Assembly (NCBI GenBank): GCA_024707145.1
Contig: JANQAI010000008.1
Span: forward strand, 124,001 to 188,000
From: Magnetospirillum sp.
GTDB taxonomy: Bacteria; Pseudomonadota; Alphaproteobacteria; Rhodospirillales; Magnetospirillaceae
Direction: 5' to 3'
Length of the DNA stretch: 64,000 nucleotides
Translations under genes and position numbers: made by a program
In this document: piece by piece, positions 17,528-26,572 of the stretch
How positions within the stretch are numbered: the first letter of the stretch is position 1
How the letters are laid out: each line of letters opens with the position of its first letter
Notes under the pieces: generated by a model
Told to the model about the DNA's origin: nothing
The model's input: only the letters and a program-made list of their open reading frames with translations
Database searches by the model: none

Positions 17528-17968
17528 ATGAAACTTCCCGTCGCGCTGCTCGGCTTCGCCCTCGGGCTAGCCACCACCGCTGCCGCCCAAGCCGCCGAGC
17601 CCCCGCTGCCGGTCACCCACATCGTCTACAAGCTGGCCCAGGACGGCATCGCGGTGCGCTCGCTGGAGGCGGAGGACGGCGCCTACGAGGCGCGGGTCGA
17701 AGCCACCGACGGCACCATCGTCAAGGTGGGAATCGATCCGCAGACCGCCGAACTGACCGACGCCTACAGCCATGCGCGGGCCCGCAGGGCCCACGGCCCG
17801 GCGCCCAAGGTCAGCGCCGCCGAGGCCATCCAGGCGGTGGCCGCCACCGGTCACTGGGACGTGCGCGCCATCGAGTTCGAACGAGGTGCATGGGAGGTCA
17901 AGGCCGGCGACGACCAGGGCCGAATGGACAAGTTCCGGGTGGACGGCACCACCGGCAGCGTGCGCTGA
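17528..17968 (+). CDS. PepSY-domain exported protein
   Basis: A 146-residue periplasmic protein with signal peptide (LLGFALGLATTAAAQA). Two PepSY repeats follow, about 30-85 (GIAVRSLEAEDGAYEARVE) and 95-146 (VSAAEAIQAVAATGHWDVR ... TGSVR). PepSY domains are protease-inhibitor-like or sensory modules found in cell-envelope proteins. ATG at 17528 follows CAGGAGACATGCC. The gene is single and ends at a strong bidirectional terminator. Its partner is unknown. Confidence 0.82.
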   Translation: MKLPVALLGFALGLATTAAAQAAEPPLPVTHIVYKLAQDGIAVRSLEAEDGAYEARVEATDGTIVKVGIDPQTAELTDAYSHARARRAHGPAPKVSAAEAIQAVAATGHWDVRAIEFERGAWEVKAGDDQGRMDKFRVDGTTGSVR

Positions 17969-17972
17969 AAAG

Positions 17973-18006
17973 AAAAGCCGCATGGTCGAAGGGCCATGCG
18001 GCTTTT
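17973..18006. terminator. Bidirectional intrinsic terminator
   Basis: Perfect 13-bp stem AAAAGCCGCATGG / CCATGCGGCTTTT with an 8-base loop, lying between the convergent PepSY gene and the OmpA gene. The A and T runs on both sides allow termination in both directions. Confidence 0.9.
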
Positions 18007-18028
18007 CATGAGGCGCTTCCGATTCCGG

Positions 18029-19174
18029 TCAGCGGGCGACCAGCACCGCGTCGACACGATCGGCCGGGCCGGAACCTTCCATCTTGTTACCCAGGGCGCG
18101 CACTTCGATGCGGGTGGAGCGCACCCCTTGCTCCATCAGGTACTTGCGCACTTCCAGGGCACGCGACAGCGACAACCGGCGCGCCTTGGAGGCATTGGCG
18201 TCGTCCCCCTCGGCATAGGCCAGCAGTTGCAGGCCCAGCCCGTCATCCTTCTGCATGCGCTTGACCAGGCGGTCCAACTCGGCGTGAACGGCATCGGGCA
18301 GGCGCGAGCTGTCGGTGGCGAACAGCACCGACAAGGTGTCGTTCTTGGCCGAAAGCGGCTGGGCGGGGGCGGAAACCGGAGCGGACGGCAGTGAGGCCAG
18401 CTGCGCCGGCTCGGGCGTCTTGATCACCGCCGGTGCGGGCGGCGGGGTCAGCGCCGTGGCGGGCAATTCCACCTTCGGCGGCGGGGGCGGCGTCAGCGCG
18501 GCGGGGGGCAACTCGGCCTTGGGCGCCGGGGCGGGTTCAGCCTTGGCGGGTGTCGGAACCGGAGCGGGAGCCGGGGCTGCCGGCGGCTCCGCCTTGGCGG
18601 TCTGGACCGGCGCCGGGGCGGCGGGCTTGGGCACCTCGGGCAGAGCGACCTGCGGGCCGGTGCTGGCCGGCACCGGCGCGGTGGCGGCCTTGGGCGCCTC
18701 CACCGGGGCGACCTGCGGTTTGGGCGGCACCGGCGGCTGGGACGAGCCGTGGGGAACGTCCACCGGCTTCACCTCGGCCGAGGCTTCCTGCACGGGCTTG
18801 CCGGAGGACTGCACCAGATCGGCCATGGGCGCGGCCTTGGCGGAAGCCTGCTGCACCGGACTCTTCTTCGGCTTGGCGGCAGCCACCGCCTTGCCCTTGG
18901 CGGCCACCTTGCCGCCCGGTTGGTAGGGGCGAAATTGGACGCCCTTGGTCTTGCCGGCACCCGGCTGGGCCAGGGCGACGCGGTTCTCGGGCGGCAGTTC
19001 GCCCTTCAGCAGGTCGGCCAGGGTGGGCTGGCGGCCCAGGCTGTCAAGCACTGCCCAGTTGACCTCGACGCTGGGGGCGCCGGAACCGCCGATCACCACC
19101 TGCGCGGAAGCCGGCAGGGCCATCACGCCGAACAATGCGCCAAACGCCAGAACTCGCCAATTTGCCCGCATCAT
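18029..19174 (-). CDS. OmpA-domain protein with Pro/Ala-rich linker
   Basis: A 381-residue exported protein: signal peptide (VLAFGALFGVMALPASAQ), a short folded segment (VNWAVLDSLGRQPTLADLL), then about 180 residues dominated by Pro, Ala, Val and Lys, and a C-terminal OmpA-like domain (about 265-381, FATDSSRLPDAVHAELDRLV ... RVDAVLVAR). The long Pro-rich spacer probably spans the periplasm, with the OmpA domain on peptidoglycan. Start has two ATG codons in a row at 19174/19171. It is single and convergent with the PepSY gene. Specific role unknown. Confidence 0.82.
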   Translation of the reverse strand: MMRANWRVLAFGALFGVMALPASAQVVIGGSGAPSVEVNWAVLDSLGRQPTLADLLKGELPPENRVALAQPGAGKTKGVQFRPYQPGGKVAAKGKAVAAAKPKKSPVQQASAKAAPMADLVQSSGKPVQEASAEVKPVDVPHGSSQPPVPPKPQVAPVEAPKAATAPVPASTGPQVALPEVPKPAAPAPVQTAKAEPPAAPAPAPVPTPAKAEPAPAPKAELPPAALTPPPPPKVELPATALTPPPAPAVIKTPEPAQLASLPSAPVSAPAQPLSAKNDTLSVLFATDSSRLPDAVHAELDRLVKRMQKDDGLGLQLLAYAEGDDANASKARRLSLSRALEVRKYLMEQGVRSTRIEVRALGNKMEGSGPADRVDAVLVAR

Positions 19175-19324
19175 GGGACGGAATCCCCTGCCACTATCAA
19201 TTCTTGCGCAAGACTAACCGATGCGGAGTCGCGCCACAACAACGCGTTGCCGAAAACGACACAGGCGTTGCACAGATGTCACAGGCTGAGCCAAGAAAAG
19301 GCGGATGAGGGGACGACAAAAGCA

Positions 19325-19353
19325 ACGGGCGGGATACTTTCGCTCCCGCCCGT
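19325..19353 (-). terminator. Intrinsic terminator after suhB
   Basis: Stem ACGGGCGGGA / TCCCGCCCGT with a 9-base loop, downstream of the suhB stop on the minus strand and followed there by TGCTTTTGTC. Confidence 0.75.
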
Positions 19354-19394
19354 GACATTCTTTCAGCAAATGAAGCCGCGTCGCGGCAGGGTGA

Positions 19395-20192
19395 TCAGTC
19401 GCGCGCCTTCTTGAGCAGCGAGACCAGTTTGGCTTGCAGTTGGTCGTTGGCGGCGACCAGACCGCCGGTGGACAGCATGTCGTTCTTGCCGTCCACGTCG
19501 GTGACGTAGCCGCCCGCCTCGCGCACCAGCACGATGCCGGCGGCGATGTCCCACGGCTTCAGGCCGTGTTCCCAATAGCCGTCGCAACGGCCGGCGGCCA
19601 CATAGGCCAGGTCGAGGGCGGCCGAGCCGAAGCGGCGCACGCCGGCTGTGGCTTCCATCACCGCCACCAGCTCCTTGATGAAGACCTCCTGGCCGGGGCG
19701 TCCGCGATGGGGGATGCCGGTGGTCAGCACCGCATCCTCCAGCTTGCGCCGGGCCGAGACGCGCAGGCGCCAGTCGTTCAGATAGGCGCCACCGCCCTTC
19801 TCGCCATGAAACATGGAATCCGAGATGGGCTCGTAGACCACGCCGGCGATCAGCTCGCCGTCACGCTCCAGGCCGATGGAGATGGCGAAATGGGGAATGC
19901 CGTGGATGAAGTTGGTGGTGCCGTCGATGGGGTCGATGATCCAGCGGTGGCTCTTGTCCTCGCCAGCCACCTCGCCGCCCTCCTCCAGCAGGAAGCCGAA
20001 GCCGGGACGGGCCTTCTTCAGCTCCTGGCGCAGCACCTTCTCCGCCTGCAGGTCGGCCGAGGTGACGAAATCCGAGGTGCCCTTCATGGACACCTGCAGC
20101 TTCTCGACCTCGCCGAAGTCGCGCACCATGCCACGGCCGGCCTTGCGCGCGGCCCCCATCATCACGTTGAGAATGGCGGAACGGACGATCAC
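19395..20192 (-). CDS. suhB: Inositol-1-monophosphatase family protein
   Basis: A 265-residue Mg-dependent, Li-sensitive phosphatase. It has the metal site IIDPIDGTTNFIHG, the upstream acid LLEEGG and the C-terminal KPWDIAAGIVLVREAGG. The SuhB branch dephosphorylates myo-inositol 1-phosphate and in enterobacteria also acts in rRNA transcription antitermination with NusA; which of these applies here is not known. It follows efp on the same strand but a terminator stands between them. Start ATG at 20192. Confidence 0.9.
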   Translation of the reverse strand: MIVRSAILNVMMGAARKAGRGMVRDFGEVEKLQVSMKGTSDFVTSADLQAEKVLRQELKKARPGFGFLLEEGGEVAGEDKSHRWIIDPIDGTTNFIHGIPHFAISIGLERDGELIAGVVYEPISDSMFHGEKGGGAYLNDWRLRVSARRKLEDAVLTTGIPHRGRPGQEVFIKELVAVMEATAGVRRFGSAALDLAYVAAGRCDGYWEHGLKPWDIAAGIVLVREAGGYVTDVDGKNDMLSTGGLVAANDQLQAKLVSLLKKARD

Positions 20193-20222
20193 GGCGGAAA
20201 CTCCTTGGCTTCAAAAAGACGA

Positions 20223-20257
20223 GGCCGCTCCCCGAGCACGACGCCCCGGGAGCGGCC
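20223..20257 (-). terminator. Intrinsic terminator after efp
   Basis: Stem GGCCGCTCCC / GGGAGCGGCC flanking a GC-rich loop, followed on the minus strand by CTCGTCTTTTTG. It lies 20 bases after the efp stop and separates efp from suhB. Confidence 0.85.
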
Positions 20258-20275
20258 ATTTCACCACAAAGCGGC

Positions 20276-20839
20276 TTACTTGGCGCGCTCGACGTAGGAA
20301 CAGTCGCCGGTGTTGACGATGATCTTCTCGCCCTCGGCGATGAACGGCGGCACCAGGATCTTCAGGCCGTTCTCCAGTTTGGCGGGCTTGTACGAGGACG
20401 ACGCGGTCTGGCCCTTGACCACCGGATCGGCCTCGACCACCAGCATGGTCACCTTTTCCGGCAGGGACACCGACACCGGCGAGCCCTCGATGAAGTCCAC
20501 GGCGACCTGCATGCCGTCCTGCAGGAAGGCGGCGGAATCGCCCAGCACATCCTTGGCCAGGCTGAACTGCTCGAACGATTCCTGGTCCATGAAGGTCAGA
20601 TTGTCGCCGTCGACGAAGAGGAAGGTGCAATCCTTCTCTTCCACGTTGCACTTCTCGACGGTGTCGGCGGTGCGCCAGCGCTCGTTGGTCTTGGTGCCGG
20701 TACGGATGTCGCGCATTTCGACGGTGATGAAGGCGCCGCCCTTGCCGGGCTGGACGATGGCGGTCTTCAGCACGGCCCACTGGCGGCCGTTGTGCTCGAT
20801 GATGTTGCCGACGCGAATCAGGTTGGCATTGATCTTCAT
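20276..20839 (-). CDS. efp: Elongation factor P
   Basis: A 187-residue translation factor that binds stalled ribosomes between the P and E sites and relieves pausing at polyproline stretches. The N-terminal KOW-like domain (MKINANLIRVGNIIEHNGRQ) holds the modified lysine in the loop PGKGGAF, the target of beta-lysylation by EpmA after EpmB. Domains II and III are complete up to NTGDCSYVERAK. ATG at 20839 gives the standard length; the longer track ORF reads into the EpmB gene in another frame. epmB lies 78 bases upstream on the same strand and epmA is divergent, so the modification set is together. Confidence 0.96.
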   Translation of the reverse strand: MKINANLIRVGNIIEHNGRQWAVLKTAIVQPGKGGAFITVEMRDIRTGTKTNERWRTADTVEKCNVEEKDCTFLFVDGDNLTFMDQESFEQFSLAKDVLGDSAAFLQDGMQVAVDFIEGSPVSVSLPEKVTMLVVEADPVVKGQTASSSYKPAKLENGLKILVPPFIAEGEKIIVNTGDCSYVERAK

Positions 20840-20916
20840 GGGATTAAATCTCTGAGGGCTGACGGAAATTGGCGCGGAACCTAGCAGGTTGGGTGCCGGA
20901 TGGCAACCGCAAGCCC

Positions 20917-21981
20917 TCATCGGGGCGGATATGCGTGCTTGCCGCCTCGCCAATCCGTCACCTCGCCGTTCTCGCCGTCCCAGAATTGCGGGGTCAGCGG
21001 CACCTTGCCGGCGCCGCCGGGAATATCGAGCACATAGGTGGGCTGGGCGATGCCGGTCAGGCGGCCGCGCAACTGCCGCACGATCTCCTGCCCCTCGGCG
21101 ATGGACAGGCGGAAATGGGCGGTGCCGCGGGCGAGGTCGGGGTGGTGCAGGTAATAGGGCCGCACCCGGTTGCGCACCAGGGCGCGGAACAGTTCCTCCA
21201 GCACCTCGGCGCTGTCGTTGACGCCCTTGAGCAGCACCGTCTGCGACAGCAGCGGCAGACCGGCCTCGGCCAAACGGCGCAGGCCCTTGCGGGCGGCAGG
21301 CGACAGCTCGCGGGGATGGTTGGCGTGCACCGACACCCACACCGCCAGGTCGGAATCCGGGGCCGGCTTCAGCGCGCCGGCCAGCGCCGGGGTGATGCGC
21401 TCGGGCTCGGCCACCGGGATGCGGGAATGGAAGCGCAGCACCTCCACGTGGCGCAGGCGGCCGACACGGGCCACCAGATCGGCCAGACGGTTGGGCGGCA
21501 GCATCAGCGGATCGCCCCCGGTCACCACGATCTCGCGCACCTCGGGGCGGCCGGAGACATAGGCCAGCGCCTCGTCCATCTCGGCCGCCGACAGGGTGCC
21601 GTCGGCATCGCCCACCGCCTCGCGGCGGAAGCAGAAGCGGCAATAGACCGGGCAGACCATGATGGGTTTCAGCAGCACCCGGTCCGGGTAGCGGTGGACG
21701 ACGCCCTTCACCGGGCTGTAGGCTTCGTCGCCGATGGGGTCGGCCCGTTCCTCGGGCACGGTCGCCAACTCGGCGATGCTGGGGACGAACTGGCGCGCCA
21801 CCGGGTCATGGGGATCGGCCGGGTCGATCAGGTCGACCACGGCGGGGGTCAGGGCGATGGCGGTACGCTCCGCCACCCGCTCAAGTGCGGGGCGGCTGTC
21901 GGCGGCGACCAGCCCGGCAGCGACCAGTTCGGCGGGCGTGCGCAGGGAACGGCGACGGATGGGATCGGGTTCGGAAGACAT
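20917..21981 (-). CDS. epmB: EF-P beta-lysylation enzyme EpmB (lysine 2,3-aminomutase-like)
   Basis: Radical SAM and PLP enzyme of about 354 residues that converts (S)-alpha-lysine to (R)-beta-lysine for attachment to EF-P. It has the radical SAM cluster motif CPVYCRFCFRR (Cys110, Cys114, Cys117), the SAM-binding VTGGDPLMLP and the PLP lysine in IPGGAGKVPL. It is shorter than true lysine 2,3-aminomutases, as expected for EpmB. I use ATG 21981 because the alternative at 22002 sits at the edge of a dispersed repeat and adds only seven residues. Position next to efp and epmA supports the role. Confidence 0.92.
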   Translation of the reverse strand: MSSEPDPIRRRSLRTPAELVAAGLVAADSRPALERVAERTAIALTPAVVDLIDPADPHDPVARQFVPSIAELATVPEERADPIGDEAYSPVKGVVHRYPDRVLLKPIMVCPVYCRFCFRREAVGDADGTLSAAEMDEALAYVSGRPEVREIVVTGGDPLMLPPNRLADLVARVGRLRHVEVLRFHSRIPVAEPERITPALAGALKPAPDSDLAVWVSVHANHPRELSPAARKGLRRLAEAGLPLLSQTVLLKGVNDSAEVLEELFRALVRNRVRPYYLHHPDLARGTAHFRLSIAEGQEIVRQLRGRLTGIAQPTYVLDIPGGAGKVPLTPQFWDGENGEVTDWRGGKHAYPPR

Positions 21982-21997
21982 CTCGGAAATCTCGCGC

Positions 21998-22088
21998 GTC
22001 ATCCCGGCCGCAGCGTAGCGAAGAGCCGGGATCCATGGTAGTGCACCGCCATGGACCCCGGCTCGCGCTTCGCTTGGCCGGGGTGACG
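21998..22088. repeat. Dispersed palindromic intergenic repeat, family 1-like (copy B)
   Basis: CGTCATCCCGGCCGCAGCGT at one end and CTTCGCTTGGCCGGGGTGACG at the other, with CCATGG boxes in the middle. It is a variant of the repeat seen at 15015, 23263, 38204 and 50684, and it fills the gap between the divergent epmB and epmA genes, so it likely sits in their promoter region. Confidence 0.65.
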
Positions 22089-22123
22089 AATCCAGAAAAG
22101 CAGCGGAGCATACGGAAAACTCG

Positions 22124-23179
22124 ATGACAGGCAAAGAGTGGTGGCGGCCGGAAGTCTTCGCAAGCCGCCGGGACAATCTGGTCAGGCGCCAGCGCGTGCT
22201 GGCGGCGGTGCGCGGTTTCTTCGCCGAGCGGGACTTCGCCGAGGTGGAGACCCCCTGCCTGCAGGTCAGCCCCGGCTTGGAGCCGCACCTGAAAGCCTTC
22301 GCCACCCAATTGGAAGACGCCTGGGGCAACCCGCCCGCGACCCTGTACCTGCACACCAGCCCGGAATTCACCATGAAGAAGCTGCTGGTGGCGGGCGTCG
22401 AGCGGCTGTACCAGATCGCCCGGGTGTTCCGCAACGGCGAGCGTTCCGCCACCCACCATCCCGAGTTCACCATGCTGGAATGGTATCGGGCCGGCGGCAC
22501 CATCGGCCAACTCATGGACGACACCGAGGAACTGGTGCGCGCCTGCGCCCGCGCGGCCGGCGCCAGCCATCTGGTCTTCCAGGGCCGGGTGTGCGACCCG
22601 TTCCTGCCGTGGCGGCGCCTATCGGTGGCCGAGGCGTTCTTCGACTATTGCGACATGGACGTGCTGGCCACCGCCCCCGATCCGTGGAACCCCGACCGCA
22701 CCCTGATCGCCGCCGAGGCCCGCCGCCTGGGCATCTCGGTGTCCGAGGGCGACCGCTGGGACGACATCTTTTTCAAGATCATGCTGGACCGCATCGAACC
22801 CCATCTGGGCTTCGGCGTGCCGGTCATCCTGCATTCCTATCCGGTGTCCATGGCGGCGCTGGCCCGCCCCTCGACCGCCGATCCCCGGGTGGCCGAGCGC
22901 TTCGAAGCCTATGGTTGCGGCGTGGAATTGTGCAACGCCTTCGGCGAGCTGACCGACGCCGCCGAGCAGCGCCGCCGCTTCCAGGCGGACATGGATTTGA
23001 AGCAGGCGCTGTACGGCGAGCGCTACCCCATCGACGAGGACTTCCTGGCCGCCCTGGCCGCCGGTATGCCCGATTCGGCGGGCATCGCCCTGGGGCTGGA
23101 CCGGCTGGTGCTGCTGCTGTGCGGCGCCGACAGCCTGGACGAGGTGCTGTGGGCGCCGGTGGCGAACCCTACGGGCTGA
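22124..23179 (+). CDS. epmA: EF-P lysine ligase EpmA (GenX/PoxA)
   Basis: Class II lysyl-tRNA-synthetase paralogue of 351 residues lacking the N-terminal anticodon-binding domain, which ligates beta-lysine to the EF-P lysine. Motif 2 is visible as [20 protein letters not shown] and motif 3 as [13 protein letters not shown]; the region [11 protein letters not shown] is typical of the GenX/PoxA group. ATG at 22124. The gene diverges from epmB-efp across a dispersed repeat. EpmC, the hydroxylase of the pathway in some bacteria, is not seen here. Confidence 0.94.
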   Translation: MTGKEWWRPEVFASRRDNLVRRQRVLAAVRGFFAERDFAEVETPCLQVSPGLEPHLKAFATQLEDAWGNPPATLYLHTSPEFTMKKLLVAGVERLYQIARVFRNGERSATHHPEFTMLEWYRAGGTIGQLMDDTEELVRACARAAGASHLVFQGRVCDPFLPWRRLSVAEAFFDYCDMDVLATAPDPWNPDRTLIAAEARRLGISVSEGDRWDDIFFKIMLDRIEPHLGFGVPVILHSYPVSMAALARPSTADPRVAERFEAYGCGVELCNAFGELTDAAEQRRRFQADMDLKQALYGERYPIDEDFLAALAAGMPDSAGIALGLDRLVLLLCGADSLDEVLWAPVANPTG

Positions 23180-23262
23180 CCACCACCGCCCATCGCGTCC
23201 GGTATTGGCTTAAATCAGGGGCATGTCAGCAGGAGCTGTGGGTAATCCACCCGTTTGGTTTA

Positions 23263-23358
23263 CGTCATGGCCGGGCCTGACCCGGCCATCCACGCGCGTC
23301 CATCGGCAACGTGCCGGACGGCACCGCGTGGATGCGCGGATCAAGTCCGCGCATGACG
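23263..23358. repeat. Dispersed palindromic intergenic repeat, family 1 (copy C)
   Basis: CGTCATGGCCGGGCCTGACC at one end and ATCAAGTCCGCGCATGACGG at the other, each able to fold, around a 40-base centre. It lies in the 264-base gap between the convergent epmA and Rrf2 genes, where no gene is seen. Confidence 0.75.
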
Positions 23359-23443
23359 GCTGTTGTTGGTGGTGAAAAGCCCTCATGCTGCCATGCATGG
23401 CCGAGTCCGAGTGCCCCCCCCCAACAGCCCGCGCATACATACC

Positions 23444-23830
23444 CTAAATCAAATCCGCCAGGGTCTTGCGGTCGAGCACGCCGAGGAAGGCGTCCAGGGC
23501 TTCATCGACAATGCCGGCCAGCTTGCACGCCGGGACCGGGCAGGTGCATCCCGGCTCGCTGCAGGGCAGCAGCGCCAGGTTCTCTTCCTGCCGCATCAGG
23601 CGTCCCAGGTTGATGGCCTGGGGATCGCAGGCCAGCAGCAAGCCGCCGTTCTTGCCCCGCACGGTGGACAGGTAGCCCAGTTCGGCCAGGCGGCGGACGA
23701 TCTTCTTCAGGTGTTCGGAGGAGATGCCGTAGAAATCCGCCACCTCGCGCACGGTGACGACGCGCTCCCGGTTCCCCGCCAGGTAAAGCATCAGGCGCAG
23801 GGAGTAGTCGGTGAACTGGGTGATCTTCAT
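23444..23830 (-). CDS. Rrf2-family regulator, NsrR-like
   Basis: A 128-residue winged-helix regulator. MKITQFTDYSLRLMLYLAG is the Rrf2/NsrR N-terminus, helix-turn-helix around 25-60, and the cluster-binding region CSEPGCTCPVPACKLAGIV supplies at least three cysteines for an iron-sulfur cluster. NsrR proteins sense nitric oxide through this cluster. The start overlaps the stop of the upstream hybrid kinase by ATGA, so it is the second gene of that unit; an Rrf2 regulator translated together with a kinase is uncommon. Its targets are not adjacent. Confidence 0.87.
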   Translation of the reverse strand: MKITQFTDYSLRLMLYLAGNRERVVTVREVADFYGISSEHLKKIVRRLAELGYLSTVRGKNGGLLLACDPQAINLGRLMRQEENLALLPCSEPGCTCPVPACKLAGIVDEALDAFLGVLDRKTLADLI

Positions 23831-26523
23831 GATGGCTCCGCAGTGGAGATGCGACCATACACCCCAAGTTGGGATGATCGCTCAAGAACTTGCATCACCA
23901 GCGCCGGCAGCGGCTGGCGGTCGCCGGCGACCGCCAGTTCCTCGATGCGCGACAGCAAGGTGAACAAGGTGGTTTCGCCGAACATGGCGGCCTTGCCGCG
24001 CATGGCATGGGCGTGTTCGGCCAGGATGGCGACATCGCCTTCGGCGAGCTCGCGCAGGCGGGCGGCGTCCTTTTCCATCTCGGCCACGAACAGGGGCAGC
24101 ATGTGCTCCAGCCCCTCGGGGATGTCCGGCGGCGGCGGCAAAGAGGCCATGGATGCGTCTCCGGGCAGCAACGCCGCCAGGGCGGCGATGAGCGCCGGGC
24201 GGTCGATGGGTTTGGCGAGAAAGACGGTGAACCCCGCCTCGGCCGCGGCCTGGCGGTCGGCGGGGGCGGCTCCGGCCGACAGCGCGGCCAGCGGCAAGGC
24301 CGGCAGCCCCAGTTCAGCCTCGCGGCGGCGGATGGCCCGCGCCACTTCGAAACCATCCAGTCCGGGCATGCGCAGGTCCAGTACCGCCAGGCCGTAGCCG
24401 CCGGCCGCGACCTTGGTCACCGCCTCCAGCCCGTCGCCCGCCTCCACCACCACCGCCCCAGTGCCGGCCAGGAATTCGCGCAGCACCAGCCGGTTCAACT
24501 CCACGTCGTCGGCCACCAAAACCCGGGTCCCGGGCGGCAGCGAGTGAAGAGGCGCCGACGGCGCCGACGACGGCTCGCAGGGGGCGAGGGGCAGTTCGCA
24601 CCAGACGGTGGTGCCCTCTCCCAGTTGGGACACGGCTCCCACCGAGCCACCCATCAGTTCGGCCAGACGGCGGCAGATGGCCAGACCGAGCCCCGAGCCG
24701 CCATGGCGGCGGCGGATGGAGCTGTCCACCTGGGTAAAGGTCTCGAAGATGTCGCCCAGCCGGTCGGCCGGGATGCCGCAGCCGGTGTCGGCGACGGTGA
24801 AACGCAGCCCCTGGTCGCCCGGTGCGATGGACAGGGCGATGTGGCCGGCGCGGGTGAACTTGGCGGCGTTGCCGAGGAAATTGAGCACGATCTGGCGAAT
24901 GGCCCCCACGTCGCCGCGTACGGCCTCCGGCAGGCCTGGCGCCACCTCCAGCCGGAACTCCAGTCCCTTGTCGGCCGCCTGCGCCCGCGCCAGGGCCGCC
25001 AACTCCTCGGCCAGATCGCGCGGGCGGAACGGCTCGGGGTTGAGTTCCAACCGCCCCGCCTCAATGCGGGACATGTCCAGGATGTCGCCGATCAGGCGGG
25101 TGAGATGCTCGGCGGTCCGCCGCAGCAGGCCGACATAATGACGCTGCCGCTCGTCCAGCCCGGTGGATTCCAGCAATTCGGTCAGCCCGGCCCAGCCGTG
25201 CAGCGGCGTGCGGATTTCATGGCTCATCACCGCCAGGAATTCGGACTTGGCGGAGGAAGCCTGCTCGGCCTCGGCCTTGGCCCGCTCCAGCGAGGCGGTG
25301 CGCTCGAGCACCTTGTCCTCCAACGCGCGGTTCAGCGCCGCCAGCCGCTCCGACGCCTGCCGCTCGGAGCGGAACAGGCGCAGCGCCAGGGCGGCGCAAT
25401 AGGCGACGGCGAAGGAGGCGAAGCCCAGCGGCGTCAGGTCGGTGGTGTTGATCACCCGAAGATAGTGCAGCGAATCGTTGATGACGCTGGCGGCGAACAG
25501 CAGGCTGCCGGCCAGTACCCAGCCGGCACCGAAGCGGCGGCGGTGCCACGCCGCCACCAGCACCACCGTCCCCAGCAGCGGGGTCAGCAGGACCAGCGCC
25601 TGGAAGGGATCACGCCAGCGCGTATAGGTTTCCGGCCCGGTAGCCAACACCACCGCCACCATCACCCCCGACACCGCATAGGCCGGCCAGGCCAGCTTGC
25701 GCGGCGCCTCGACGGGGAACAGGGCCCGCAGGAAGCTGAAGTAGATGCCGGGGAAGCCGTACATGGAGATGTAGGCGGCCGGCAGATACCATATGTCGGC
25801 CCGCACGTCCTGGCCGGTCAGCGTGTATAGCTGGCCGACGGCAAAGGTGCGCCAGGCCACCAGCGCGGTAAAGAGCGCGAACACCAGGAACACCGTTTCA
25901 CGCTTGCCGCCCAGCCAGAAGGCGGGTAGCAGCAGCATGACCATGCCCAGCGCGCCGAAGGCCAGCAGCGGCACCGCCTTCAGCCGCATCTGCTCGGCCT
26001 GGAACGCCACGGCGGAGCCCACGCGCACCGCCCGCACCACACCGCCTTCGAAATGATGGAAGTTGGAGACGTCCAGGGCCAGTTCCACCTGCCGCGCCCC
26101 CGCCGGCAGCAGCACCAGCAGGCGCTGGAGAACGGGCACCTCGCCGGCACGGTCATCGGCCGGGCGGCCACTGCCCCCCACCTCCCTTCCGTCGATCAGG
26201 ACGCGGACGGCGCTGGTGATATCGGGAGCGCTGAGCGCCAGCGGCGGCCCACCCGGCGGCAGCTTGAGGGTCAGCGAGAGGGTGTGGCGGCCAAGAGCGG
26301 AGAGTCCGACCCGGTTCCACGGCGCGGGCTGGACCACCAGACGGTCCCCGTCCACGCGCCATTCGCCGACCAGGTCCACCGCCCCCAGACGGTCGAAGTC
26401 CCAGCCGCTGAGGTCGGCCACGCCGGCAACCGCGCGCGGTACGGTCTGAGCGTGCCCGGCCGGAACACCCGCGAACGGCAGGAATGCGACGAGAACCGTC
26501 AGGAGCATTAGGAAGCGGCGCAT
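23827..26523 (-). CDS. 7TMR-DISM hybrid histidine kinase with receiver and HPt domains
   Basis: Membrane sensor of 898 residues. Signal peptide (about 1-24), a 7TMR-DISM extracellular jelly-roll domain (about 35-165, GEWRVDGDRL ... HHFEGGVVRAV), seven membrane helices (about 180-390), a coiled coil, HisKA with [18 protein letters not shown], HATPase with NFLGNAAKFTRAG and VADTGCGIP, a receiver with acceptor in VLDLRMPGLDG and a C-terminal HPt domain with HAHAMRGKAAMFG. DISM proteins are thought to sense carbohydrates or other extracellular ligands. I start at ATG 26523, where the signal peptide begins; the track ORF adds 64 unlikely residues. It is translationally coupled to the NsrR-like gene. 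Confidence 0.9.
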   Translation of the reverse strand: MRRFLMLLTVLVAFLPFAGVPAGHAQTVPRAVAGVADLSGWDFDRLGAVDLVGEWRVDGDRLVVQPAPWNRVGLSALGRHTLSLTLKLPPGGPPLALSAPDITSAVRVLIDGREVGGSGRPADDRAGEVPVLQRLLVLLPAGARQVELALDVSNFHHFEGGVVRAVRVGSAVAFQAEQMRLKAVPLLAFGALGMVMLLLPAFWLGGKRETVFLVFALFTALVAWRTFAVGQLYTLTGQDVRADIWYLPAAYISMYGFPGIYFSFLRALFPVEAPRKLAWPAYAVSGVMVAVVLATGPETYTRWRDPFQALVLLTPLLGTVVLVAAWHRRRFGAGWVLAGSLLFAASVINDSLHYLRVINTTDLTPLGFASFAVAYCAALALRLFRSERQASERLAALNRALEDKVLERTASLERAKAEAEQASSAKSEFLAVMSHEIRTPLHGWAGLTELLESTGLDERQRHYVGLLRRTAEHLTRLIGDILDMSRIEAGRLELNPEPFRPRDLAEELAALARAQAADKGLEFRLEVAPGLPEAVRGDVGAIRQIVLNFLGNAAKFTRAGHIALSIAPGDQGLRFTVADTGCGIPADRLGDIFETFTQVDSSIRRRHGGSGLGLAICRRLAELMGGSVGAVSQLGEGTTVWCELPLAPCEPSSAPSAPLHSLPPGTRVLVADDVELNRLVLREFLAGTGAVVVEAGDGLEAVTKVAAGGYGLAVLDLRMPGLDGFEVARAIRRREAELGLPALPLAALSAGAAPADRQAAAEAGFTVFLAKPIDRPALIAALAALLPGDASMASLPPPPDIPEGLEHMLPLFVAEMEKDAARLRELAEGDVAILAEHAHAMRGKAAMFGETTLFTLLSRIEELAVAGDRQPLPALVMQVLERSSQLGVYGRISTAEPS

Positions 26524-26572
26524 CGCCCGTTTTCGCAGGCGACAAGCACGGCTGTCAAATCGGGTGTAGACC

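Noticed and set aside
18315-18926. Ala/Gly-rich plus-strand ORF
   Set aside because: Antisense of the Pro/Ala-rich linker of the OmpA protein at 18029-19174.
22003-22524. N-terminal extension of EpmB in the 535-residue ORF
   Set aside because: It reads through a dispersed repeat and the antisense of epmA; the radical SAM protein is complete from 21981.
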